Assembly (NCBI RefSeq): GCF_949987515.2
Contig: NC_082694.2
Span: 60,262,080-60,326,079, forward strand
DNA: 64,000 bases
Direction: 5' to 3'
From: Delphinus delphis
Lineage: Eukaryota; Chordata; Mammalia; Artiodactyla; Delphinidae
Both the position numbers and the translations under genes were made by a program. Positions 54,438-64,000 of the stretch are shown in pieces (position 1 is the stretch's first letter; each line of letters opens with the position of its first letter). The notes beneath the pieces are model-generated. The model was not told where the DNA came from, did not search any database, and worked only from the letters and a program-made list of their open reading frames with translations.

Positions 54438-55795
54438 CATATGAAGCAGTTAGTCATCTTTATTTTAGTTCTTTTCTATGGAAATTAACACACCTTTGGT
54501 TTCAAATGAGAGGGGGGAGAAAAAAGAAAGCCCTAAATTGAATAGATTTAATAACCTTGCATGGGTTAGTTTTAAAAAAACATACTCTAAAATATTTATG
54601 TGAAAACGGGAATTTCAAACTGAGTCTCATGATTTGTCATCAAGCTTGAAGGCAGCTTCCTAAAATAAGAACTGGCCCCTTCATCAACTGGCATCAACTA
54701 GATTATGCATTGCAAAACAATCAGCCTATAGTTCCAGAAAGAGAAAGGAGAAAAGAAAAATATCTATAGAGCTTCCAATTTTTCTTGAATTATTAGTTGG
54801 TGCTCTGCAGGATTTCAAGTTTTTTCTTATGAATGGAGCTTCAGAATTACACAAAGCTTAATCTAACTAGAGCTGCCATCACTCAGAAGGTGGGGAGGGG
54901 AGACGAAAAGGAGAGGGAATGATGAGACCAATCCCCCATTCACCTTTCTTTCCAGTGAATAATAAAGTCTATGGGTGAGAGTATCAGTGAGATGAACTGG
55001 AATCTACCGAGCCTGAGGGGAAACCTTGAAGCAAGGTGGGAGGTGAAACGAGGTTTTCTATTCCTTGATGCTTCACACAGATGGGAGTTGAGAAGTTAAT
55101 CATGTCAACCCTTGTTTGACAACAATGACCTAAAAGTGGTTTGGGAAACATCAGCAAACAAGATGTTCCACCTACATGTAAAGAAAACAGTAAATAGGGT
55201 AAATACAATTGCCTAATATGTTTATACTAAATAACTTGTATAAAAAATAAGCTAGCCACTATGCAAAACTTAAATAATAATAATAAATTTGGGTCATTAG
55301 ACTCAAAATATGTCAGTTTGCTCTATAGTCATAAAACTACCATTTATATTTCCTTTGTATTTCTTTAATATAAAGGGTACGTTTGCAAGTGTTTCTCAGA
55401 TAACACCTTTTACTTTGAGACCCCAAAGCATTTTGACCACTTTTGTTTTCATAATTATACATTAATATAGTGACATACTTTAGGATTATTTAAGGTTCTT
55501 TTGGGAACCTTTATGATATTCATCACTTCTAACTAGTGAAATATTGTTGGCTGAATGAGTAGCCACGTTCATGAACTCATAATGAATATCTTTTATGTCC
55601 ACTGGGCTGTAACATAATGGGGACACAACGAGGGGCTCTGATTTGGGGGTTCAATTCCTGCTTCTGAGACCTGACAGCAGAAAAGATTTTTAGAGGTACT
55701 AGTAAGTGTGGGAAGGGGAAGTAGAAAGGACTGAAATCAAGATGCAGAAATCTCATCCCTGCCTCCTACCAAGAGTTTCCAGAGAGATGGATAAG
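54438..55795. other. Unassigned DNA
   Basis: No gene or confident repeat is visible. A short run of AAT units is near 55272-55287. Confidence 0.4.
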
Positions 55796-55797
55796 AA

Positions 55798-56228
55798 GTT
55801 TAGCAGCTTGGGAATTCTCTGGTGGAGCAGTGGTTAAGAATCCACCTGCCAGTGCAAGGGACACAGGTTCGAGCCCTGGTCCGGGAAGATCCCACATGCC
55901 GCGGAGCAACTAAGCCCATGCGCCACAACTACTGAGCCTGCGCTCTAGAGTCCGCGTGCCACAACTACTGAAGCCCGCGTGCCACAGCTACTGAAGCCCA
56001 CGTGCCACAACTACTGAAGCCCACGAGCCACAACTACTGAAGCCCACGCACCTCAAGCCCGTGCTCCGCAGCAAGAGAAGCCACCACAATGAGAAGCCCG
56101 CGCACCGCAGCAAAGTGTGGCCCCCGCTCGCCGCAACTAGAGAAAAGCCCGTGCAGCAACGAAGACCCCACGCAGCCAAAAATAAATAAATAAATAAATT
56201 TATTAAAAAAAAAAAATGTTTAGCAGCT
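55798..56228 (+). mobile_element. Long CHR-type SINE with tandem internal units
   Basis: A SINE of about 409 bp (55809-56217), twice the length of CHR-1. The tRNA-like head 'ggaattctctggtggagcag' has box B GGTTCGAGCCC at 55866-55876. The body holds about five imperfect units of 22-24 bp around 'gccacaactactgaagccc' between about 55920 and 56050. The 3' part has 'agcaacgaagaccccacgca', (TAAA)n and an A-run. The flanking repeats GTTTAGCAGCT at 55798-55808 and 56218-56228 are identical. The minus-strand frame at 55988-56305 is antisense SINE. Confidence 0.94.
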
Positions 56229-56765
56229 CTGCAGCCCTCTGGAGAAGCAGTCAAGGCCAAGCCCTTAGAGCCTGGGCTGCCAGCCCACCACACATGGGCA
56301 GCCATAGCAGGAGTCCTTTGTTTCTAGAAGTTTAGAGGAAAGTTCTTTAGCTGCTCACATTATGACCTGAACACCCTTCCCCTCTTGTGCCCTCACCCCA
56401 CAGTAATTTCACTTGCTGCCGCTCTGGAGCCCCCCAGCTCAATGGCTTTCTTGAAACTCCTCCTATCTCACCCTGACTGATAATCCCACACAAAGAACCA
56501 CAGAGAACCACACCCACCTGGGCTCCTGTTAACCTGCGACAGTAACCGCAGAGAAGGGTAAGGCTCAGGAAAAGCTGATCGGTTCAACAACAGCTTCTTC
56601 TGAGTCCCCTGTTGTGTTCTACCTGTAACGGCCACATTCAGGATGCAAGAGAGAGAGGAGAAAGAGGAGACAGTGTCCACTTCTCCGTGTTCATTTTCAG
56701 TGGTGTGGATGAGGCACACATTGGGACCCCTTCTGGGTTTTACCTCCTGCAGAGGACCCAAATGC
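56229..56765. other. Unassigned DNA
   Basis: No gene or confident repeat is visible. Opposite-strand frames near 56.5-56.8 kb overlap. Confidence 0.4.
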
Positions 56766-56768
56766 CAG

Positions 56769-56809
56769 CCATCACCACCACTACCATCGTCATCACCATC
56801 ACCGCCACT
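56769..56809 (+). repeat. (ATC/ACC)n trinucleotide tract
   Basis: An imperfect ATC/ACC repeat. It creates Thr/Ile- and Pro/Ser-rich frames and, on the other strand, a Gly/Asp-rich frame, none of which is a gene. Confidence 0.85.
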
Positions 56810-57025
56810 GGGCACTTATTACGTGCTGTGCGATATTTTAAGCACTTGTACATTTAAATCCTTGTAACAAGTCTATGGGGGATATACTGCCTTCCTTCTT
56901 TTACAGATGAGGAGAGGCATACACTGAGCTCAGGTCATTAGCCCAGCTAGCAAGTAGGAGAGCCAGGACCCCAAATCCCAGGTAGTCTGACTCCAGAGCT
57001 CACTGCTACATTATATTGCCTCTCA
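56808..57025 (-). repeat. MIR SINE (antisense copy)
   Basis: Antisense MIR: 'ctgggcacttattacgtgct', 'ttttacagatgaggagaggc', 'ttagcccagctagcaagtag' and 'tctgactccagagctcactg'. Confidence 0.92.
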
Positions 57026-59005
57026 CAAAACACAAATTGATTTTGAATATCTGATTCTATTTTTGCATTGTTAAAAAAAAACAAACTTTCCCTTATTTAA
57101 TGTAATACCCAGCAGAGTTGAGACTTTTATCATTATTATTAACATTATTGTCATTACCTTAGGAATTTTAGAAATGATGTCAATCTGCTTTTGGAGCAGA
57201 CTTTCTGTTTTTTTGGAGGGAAAGAACCAGAAAGGGCTCTTTGGTTGCATAAATAAAAAACACGTGCTCTTATTTTTCTTGGAAAAAAAGTGAAGCTATC
57301 ATAAACCCGGATATAGATGCTGCAGCCCATCCTATTAAGTTCTGTTTTGTAATAGAAATGGAATGTATTTTTAGGATGACTGTATCCTTACAGAATTAGA
57401 AAAAAATTTTGGTCCCTTAATATGGACAGGAATTGAGTGGTTGGAATAATCCACAGTGTTGTAAAGACTGGATAACCCAGAATTTGGAGGGCAGACGTCA
57501 CTCTCTGGGTAGTGGTGGGAGCTCCCCATGAAGAAAATGAAGGTTTTTGGTGTCAGTCATTCCATGTGTGGAAGGGAACAGGAGACCAGGGGAGAGACCT
57601 GGAGATGTGTGGTGGGTTCTGAGCTTCTGGGGAGAAGGCAAGAAGCTGGGGGTGGGGGTGTGGGAGTTCAGAGGTTGGAGACTGGCCTGGGAGCCCCCAG
57701 TGCAACCCCTTGTGGTATTAACTATGTTACTCTCTGTTATTCTTGGACTATCCCTGGGCTTTCAGTTAATCTCCAGAGCCTGGTTTTAACTATGCTTTGG
57801 GCATTTGAAAAAAGGGCCAGTGCTCTGGAAACACATGTGGCTGTGGAGGGAGAACTTCGGGCGATGCATGGACATGTCAGCATGCCCCCCTGGGGTCCCA
57901 GAATCAACAAGAGGAAAGGCACCCCACGAGAGAAAAGATAATCCATCTGAGAGAGAAAGAGGCTTTGACTTTGGGAGTTTGGATATTGAAGGACATTTAG
58001 TCATAGTTTAAAGAGGTCTGGAAATAAATCTGGGTTATGCTAAAATAATGTCCACTCTGAACAACAACAGAAAAACCAGCTTGATACATAGTAGAAGATG
58101 TTCATTCTACTAGTCAAGTACCTCCCAAACTTAAGAAACAGACCTTTATAAAGAAAAAAATTCTTATGGATTCTCGGTGTTATTATTATTATATTAATTA
58201 AATGTATAAAAATATAAAACTAGGTAAAAAGTCCTGATCTTTGTAGTTCTTAGGCATAAAACCAAAACAGATTTCAAAGTTAACCCAAACAGAATTACAA
58301 AAGTACACTTTTATTAACAATAGCAATTTAGTGTAACTGATGATGTTGTTTTGGTGAAACTAAATGGCCAAAATGGTTTAAGAGCAGAAAGGAACAGGCT
58401 TAGTTCCAGTTCTACATTGTGATCTTGGCAGGCTTTTGTAGAGAGTACTTATCAGGATAAGTATACTCAAAAAAATTACAAAGTTCTAAAGCTTTGTTTT
58501 CTCCTTCAGTATAAGCAGACCTCCAACTTAATAATAATAAATTCTGCCAATGAGCAATCTTCAAAGGCCAATTTTGATGATCTACCACTTGATAACCATA
58601 TAAAGCTGCCTTATATGCTCAAAGATGAGGCTGTATTTGTGGCATTTTTGAAACATGCATTTCTTGAGAATCTAATACAGCTATGGTGTGAATCAAACAG
58701 AACATTTTTCCATTGTGCATTTCATCCTGGCTGACTGCAAGCTGGAGTAAACAAAGAGGCTCTCTGGATAATGCATTTGCTCACTACCTATGTGAATACA
58801 CTACTCTCAGTGCAGTGCTGCTTCAGCAAGCCTATACCAACACGGGCATGTGCTAACTCAATTCCCCCACACCACCCTTTTTTTTCTATTGCAAAACTTT
58901 CAAATAGTGTGCCATGTCATTGTCCTCTGTGTGATGCAAATATGAACAGAAAACAAAATTGCAAATGTAAGCACTGAATGTAGCAATAACAGCATATCAT
59001 TTTTG
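57026..59005. other. Unassigned DNA, one open segment noted
   Basis: No gene is called. A 137-codon frame at 57528-57941 shares its DNA with frames on both strands. At 58510-58731 a 74-codon segment without a start codon follows 'ttgttttctccttcag', a fair 3' splice-site look-alike, and ends in a stop at 58732-58734. I do not recognise its translation. The segment upstream (58400-58540) is loosely MIR-like, which argues against an exon. Confidence 0.3.
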
Positions 59006-59011
59006 TGAAGC

Positions 59012-59366
59012 TGTTATGGACTAAATGTTTGTGTCTTCCATAAAATTCGTACATTTAAACTCTAACCCCCAATCTGATGCTATTTGGAGCTGGTGCCTTG
59101 AGGTGATGAGGGTGGGGCCTCTATGACTGGATTAGTGTACTTATAGGAAGAGGACAGCCCAGAGCTCACTCGCTCTCTCTCTCTACCAAGTAAGAACACA
59201 GAGAGGAGTTGCTGCCTTCAAGCCTATAGAAGAGCTCTCACCAGGAACTAAATAGACCAGCACTTTGATCTTGAACTTCCCAGTCTCCAGAACTGTAAGA
59301 AATAAATTCCTGTTGTTTAAGACACCCAGTCTATGGTAGTTTGTTACGGTAGCCTGAACTAAGGCA
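59012..59366 (+). repeat. MaLR solo LTR (MST/MLT1-like)
   Basis: It starts TGTTATGGACTAAATGTTTG. It has 'aaactctaacccccaatctg', 'tgaggtgatgagggtggggc', 'tgactggattagtgtactta', 'ttgatcttgaacttcccagt', 'ctccagaactgtaagaaata' and 'ttaagacacccagtctatgg', and ends 'cctgaactaaggca'. A (CT)n tract is near 59169-59182. It is a non-coding solo LTR. Confidence 0.85.
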
Positions 59367-60135
59367 GTGGTCATTTAGATGATTAAGTAGAGACTTGATG
59401 TTTTTCTTCTAAGATTACCATCTAAATGATAACTCCTAAAATAAATTCCTGGGCAGAATACAGAAATCCTCAGGAATACATCTGTGGACTCTAGTCTGAG
59501 AACCAAGGTGGGTGTTTAGGCTTCCTAGGCTGCTCTGGCTTGGATGTAAGAACAGCCATGGACCGGGCTGCTCTGGCCCTGCCCCCACCTGCTCTGGGAG
59601 AATTCTAGCCACCTCTCAAATTCCCGGAAAATAATTCTAGGTGTCTCCGGATGTCTCTCCCGAACTCTGAGCACTGGTTCTTACAGGCCCCATGTAGTGT
59701 CAGCCCTTTGGCTGTGGCAATATTTCTGGTCATTGTTGAGGAAGAAAAACATCAGTTCTATCCCTTGATGTCCCTTAAGGCCACCACCTCAGTTGCTTCT
59801 GCTTAGCAAGGGCCCCATGGGTCTGTCTGCCATCATTGCAGCGTCAGTGCCAAAGCCGGAGCCTAAGTATGTGTGGCTGAGCCTAGGGCACTGAGGTGGT
59901 GGGACACAAAGGGGTCTCTGCAGTTGTTGCCATCAGAGCTCCTGATGCCTTCACCTCTCCGTATCCCATGGGAGTTCATAAGAAACAGCTTTCCTAGTCA
60001 TTCCATGGCTCTCCAGCACTCTGCCCTATGAACCTGAGTCTCCTCAGACCCTCAACTCTGTCTCCTTCACTCAGGGAGTCCGTTGGGTTCCTCCTGGGTT
60101 CCCCCTCCCTGTACTGTGGCCTGGAAACTCTCTCA
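59367..60135. other. Unassigned DNA
   Basis: No gene is visible. It could be part of the ancient L1-type relic whose end is recognisable just downstream. Confidence 0.35.
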
Positions 60136-60139
60136 AGGC

Positions 60140-60325
60140 AATTGCTGGGACAACTGTAAGGCCCACCTAGTTTGTTTCACATTTCTTAGGGGTCACCGTC
60201 CTTCATTGTCTGATATTCACTGTCTTAAAAAACATTATTTCATTTAACTTATCAGATTTTTTCAAGTTTTTTTCAGGCAGGCAGGTAATTTCAGTCCTTA
60301 TTGCTCCATCTTGGTCAGAAGTAGA
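60140..60325. repeat. Ancient L1-type relic, terminal part
   Basis: 'ggcaggcaggtaatttcagt', then 'ccttattgctccatcttggt' and 'cagaagtagaaattcc' matches the terminal pattern of the relic seen at 6.9-8.4 kb. Its family is uncertain. Confidence 0.4.
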
Positions 60326-62685
60326 AATTCCTGAACTGTTCTAGAAAGTAGAAGCAATCTACACTCATAACCACATTGTATAGGCATTGCTGTTGTTCTA
60401 CATCCTCATGAACTCTTGATATCTTCAGACTTTCTAATTATTTTAAGGATTAAATTAGTTCACATAATAGATTTAATGTGATTCTTCTTACAAGGAATCT
60501 AAAGTTTAAATGAGAGAGGACCATGTTTAATCTAAAGGAATGAATCTCTAATCATGAAGTTTCAGGCAATAGGGTACCAGGTAGAGGGATATGCCAGCAC
60601 CAGGGGAATTAGTCCTATACTCTTTACCATTTGATTATTTCTATTTGTTTAAGGAAAGTAAAATCGTTAACTCATTAAAATTAATAGTTCTGTGAAATGG
60701 TGGTAACATTTAATGCCTACTATAAATCATAGAAAAGCACTTAATTCTGTAAACAAAGAGAACCCTAGAGATTCTTGACAAAAATTTCCCACTTAAAGTC
60801 AAGAGGAAGACACAAAGATTAAGTGTACACTTACACACACAGGGTGTGCTAGGCGAGAGGAGCAGCATCAGCTGGCCACTTGGGTCACTTTGTGAAGCCC
60901 CGCCCTCTCTGGAGACTGTGTTGCCACTGTTAAAAGCACTTACAATTGTTTCTTTGAAAATGACAATATTCCCCAGAGAAACTCTCAAGGAAGAAATCTA
61001 ATTATCCTGAAATTATTGAATTCTCTAGGTAACAGAGTCTTTATTTCATTTTAAGGAAGATTGTTTGGTATTATTCATAATGGACTATTCTATCCTCCCC
61101 TCTCCCACCACGGTTTGGAGAGAGAAGCAGTGGAATTCTTCAATTCTTACTCTGCACCTGGCCCTCATCAAACTTTGCAAACATCCAACACTGTGTAGAA
61201 ACATTTGGTTTAAGAAAAAAAAAAAGACAAAGCTTTGGTAGTAAGCATACTCATTAAACTATAAAAAGTCTCTATAATCTTCATTTTATTTAGTTTTCTG
61301 TATTTCTACATCCATAGTCTTCATTCTGAAATAACATTTGTCTTGTGGTTGCTGACGGATGTGATGAAACAATCCAAAATCTGCATTCCACAGTTCTTTA
61401 CAACAGACCAAAATAGCATTCTTGTTCACGCTACGATACCCCAGTGTTGGCGTGTACTCTGGCCAACTAGCAGAGGGCGAACAGAAAATACTTTATTCCT
61501 TGGTGCTAGAATATCCTCTTTATAGATACGAAATTGCTTCCTCCAGGGAAGAAACAAAGCTGCTTTATGCTACTTTTCTCCTTGGTCTAACTCAGAGGGT
61601 ACAAGAAGTGGGAGACAAGGGTGGTCACAGCATTTGTTTCTGGAAATAAAATGTTCATAATTCCTGGTAAATGTGAATTCCAAGAGTTCACGGATGAAAA
61701 TTAAGAAAATGTTTTCCATCAAAGAACTTTTATTTTGGAGGCTGTAAAACTCAAACTGCCAACAAGTTTTCCACACAATAAGCCCTATTTTGAAGTTTCT
61801 CAGATTTTTTTTTTAAGGAATGGCAACCTACGTCTTCTACGCACTCCTCAAGAAACACTTGCAGCAGAAAGAGGTAGCTTGGATTTAGCTGGAAGTACTA
61901 GAGTTGCGTCTCCCACTTGCCACGGATTAGATGTGAGGAACAAAAGAGAGGGCCCAGGGGATAGTTTAAACAACCGTTCACTCCTATTCTGGATCTTCCC
62001 AAATCCCAAAACAGGAAAGATCTTAAAAACAAATCCTCTAATCATGGCATTTCCTTTCTTCATGAGAATACAGCACATTCCAAACTTAACTGCAGAGCCC
62101 TTTATTAGGATGAAACCACTCATTCTAAAATCTAAACGAAACATTCTTGTCAAATGGATCTGGGAGCTCAAATATTACTTCTGTCTCACAGCTGCTGGAA
62201 GGAAACTTCAGGATTGCTCTATATGTACAACTTCCCTTCCTCCTACGTTCACCAGCCAACAGTCCTACCTTAGCGCTATCCCCCACTCATTCATTCCCAC
62301 TGGCACCTGCTTTCTTCAGGCCCTATCATCACTTGGGTGAATACGGGTCCTGGATGGGTTTCCCTGCTCTCTGTCTCTCTTCACTCCCAATGGTGTTGCC
62401 AGATGCACCTTTCAGACCTGCGAACAGCACTGGATCCCTTCTGTGCATAGAGCTCTCAATAGCCTATTGTTCTTTGTAGGGAGCACACAGGGCTGAGGAG
62501 ACTAAGCCCCAAATCTCCCTCCCTCCACAACACAGGAGCTGCTCTTCATCTCCCTCTTTTGTCTTACGCAGTTTGCATGAAAGATTTCATCAAAAAGGAA
62601 GCATGTTCCTTAAACAAACAAACAAACAAACCAAAAAACCCCACAAACCACTGATCACAAGATAAACCCCTAATTCCTTTTCACG
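60326..62685. other. Unassigned DNA
   Basis: About 2.4 kb without a confident repeat or gene. The 201-codon frame at 61735-62340 is the longest frame not explained by a retroelement. Its translation has no domain I recognise, and a 107-codon antisense frame lies in it. An (AAAC)n tract is at 62612-62630. Confidence 0.4.
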
Positions 62686-62689
62686 GCAT

Positions 62690-63080
62690 TAGAATGTCCT
62701 CCAAGGACAGCCCCATCCTTTCCAGGAGCCTCAGCTCCTGCCATTTCTCCCAATAACCTCAGCTCTAAGCCCTCATCAAGGGCATAACCTCTAACATATC
62801 AGGGTTCCCACACCCCTTGTTGGAATGACCTTTTAACTTATCTCCCCCACAAAGGACTTGTAAGCAATCTTGAAGACGCTGCTCATTTGTTACTTCCTCA
62901 TCGAATCTTCCTCAACTTCCCTAGATAATTATTCCCTTCTTCATGCTCCCGCAATATTATGATCCTTTTATCATCATCATCTTCTATGCTGCATTGCTAT
63001 TTTGTCTTTCTTCCTTGCACTGTGTCCCACTGACCTCAGCACTGAGCACAGCTTTCTTGGCACACAGTGGGCATTCTCCA
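62690..63080 (+). repeat. L2 LINE 3' region (sense)
   Basis: The order matches the L2 3' region: 'cctccaaggacagccccatc', 'tcatttgttacttcctcatc', 'gaatcttcctcaacttccct', 'gtgtcccactgacctcagca' and 'gagcacagctttcttggcac'. Confidence 0.65.
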
Positions 63081-63216
63081 GTTAATTAATGCTCTCATGC
63101 TGTGTAAAACCAAATCTTTTCCCATCAATTTTATTAAGGCCTGTGTATGAGAACTTCTAAATTCAACCTTTAAAAGCAAATAATCAAATGAACAAAAATA
63201 TCCACTTACAATATGT

Positions 63217-63355
63217 AGTACATCCCCTACATACGAACCTTCAAGTTGCGAACTTTTAAAGGTGCGAACTAACTTTGCTGGACTTACCAACAAATTGGAC
63301 TTACGAACGTGTTCTCAGAACAGAATTCATTCGTATGTAGGGGACTTACTGTACT
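63217..63355. mobile_element. Palindromic MITE of Tigger/pogo type
   Basis: A non-autonomous DNA transposon of about 139 bp. Perfect 15-bp terminal inverted repeats TCCCCTACATACGAA at 63223-63237 and its complement at 63330-63344 sit inside longer imperfect arms starting near GTAC on both sides. The inner sequence repeats the motif 'gaac...ttacgaac' in both senses. I recall full-length relatives with a Tigger-like transposase in cetartiodactyl genomes. TA-type duplication could be present at both ends but is ambiguous. It has no coding capacity. Confidence 0.85.
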
Positions 63356-64000
63356 AGAAAAAGAAAAGAACCTTTGAAGAGGGGGAAGAATGTGGGGTGA
63401 TTGAACAAAACCAAGAATCACAGCTGATTAACTGAGTTCTGAGTTTTGCAAAGATCTGCTGTTTGTGCATATGTGGAAACTCCTAGGAACTTGTAGGCAC
63501 CAGGGTGAGCTGTTTTTGAAGGATAAGACTAACATTTTTCCCCTCCATTTTACATACAGTTGAGCATCACTAATTCAGATCAAAGGGCAGGATAACTGTT
63601 TGAATTAATGAAATTCTGTGTCATAAGATATTTTCAAAGTAATTGCTTTTTTAACACTTTAGACTTAATTTAATAAAAGCACAGGTTCATTTCAAATGTA
63701 TGTATTCATCACATGCGAAGTATATTGTTAATCACTTAAGAAAAGTTTAGTATTTGTTTGTGTCACCAATTCCACTACAAGCATTATTTTTCAAAGATAG
63801 GTCAAAGGGAAACTTCATGATACTTGGTCAGATGATCACAATTCTGAACTAGGTTCAGATAAACGGTTAACATTTCAACATCATGTTGTTTTTCAGCAAA
63901 TATGCATTAATGCATAGTATTCCCAAGACTGGAATGAAGAACTGGGCTAGGGAGAGGCCATTCTGTACTCACTTCATGTTTCCAAATTATTTTCATGGTG
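63356..64000. other. Unassigned AT-rich DNA
   Basis: No gene or confident repeat is visible up to the window edge. Confidence 0.4.

Noticed and set aside
55988..56305. 105-codon minus-strand frame, repetitive Leu/Arg/Cys protein
   Set aside because: It is the antisense of the long SINE and its tandem units.
56769..56809. CRISPR-like or other spaced repeat array
   Set aside because: It is a simple trinucleotide tract. The window is mammalian, with no spaced identical repeats anywhere.
56468..56815. Gly/Asp-rich minus-strand frame
   Set aside because: The low-complexity start is the antisense of the ATC/ACC tract. The rest overlaps frames on the other strand.
61735..62340. 201-codon open frame as a possible gene
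   Set aside because: It is the longest frame not explained by a retroelement, but the translation has no recognisable domain, no splice or promoter context is visible, and a 107-codon frame lies antisense to it. One such frame in 64 kb is not surprising.

Overview
This window is nuclear DNA from a mammal, almost certainly a cetacean and probably a toothed whale. The evidence is the repeats. Five copies of the tRNA-derived CHR-1 SINE (starting with a 'ggcttccctggtggcgcagtgg' type head) sit at about 4.0, 14.1, 25.1, 28.3 and 32.8 kb. Two related CHR-2-like SINEs are at 9.9 and 38.3 kb, and one long CHR-type SINE is at 55.8 kb. These families belong to whales and hippos. LINE-1 copies end in the 3' UTR type seen in cetartiodactyls. 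The background is typical of old mammalian DNA: MIR, L2, MER5A-like hAT fragments, MaLR-type LTRs and dinucleotide microsatellites. The species and locus cannot be named from the sequence alone.

I found no protein-coding gene, no convincing exon, no functional tRNA/rRNA/snRNA and no CpG island. The window reads as intergenic or deep intronic DNA. The longest open frames are explained by retroelements: the 268-codon frame at 32.9-33.7 kb runs from LINE-1 ORF2 into a SINE, and the frame at 11.6-12.1 kb is LINE-1 ORF2. The rest look like chance frames.

Layout. 1-11 kb: old MIR/L2 remnants, a CHR-1 SINE inside an L2 tail, an ancient L1-type relic at 6.9-8.4 kb, a CHR-2-like SINE inside a MIR at 9.9 kb, and a MaLR-type LTR at 10.4-11.0 kb. 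11.2-12.7 kb: a clean 5'-truncated LINE-1 with a 16-bp target-site duplication. 12.7-18 kb: MIRs, a CHR-1 SINE and a second MaLR-type LTR. 18-32 kb: the most repeat-poor and locally GC-richer part, with only a few SINE, L2 and MER5-like copies. It is the best place to look for conserved noncoding elements. 32.8-35.7 kb: a SINE/LINE-1 composite followed by nested LINE-1 3' ends. 35.9-42.2 kb: an antisense MaLR-type LTR, L2, a CHR-2-like SINE, and two same-orientation ERV LTR copies about 1.7 kb apart, the first split by a LINE-1 tail. 43.6-45.7 kb: a compound microsatellite next to an old LINE-1 that is itself split by another repeat. 45.7-57 kb: MIR, L2 and MaLR remnants, a (GT)n tract and the long SINE. 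57-64 kb: mostly unassigned sequence with one MaLR-type LTR, an L2 and a small palindromic Tigger/pogo-like MITE at 63.2 kb.

Nothing here works as a gene system. The interest lies in retrotransposition structure: nested insertions, a template-switch-like SINE/LINE-1 junction, LTR pairs and short tandem duplications. Family names come from memory of repeat consensus sequences. Old-repeat boundaries are accurate to roughly 10-40 bases. Boundaries set by target-site duplications are accurate to a base or two.
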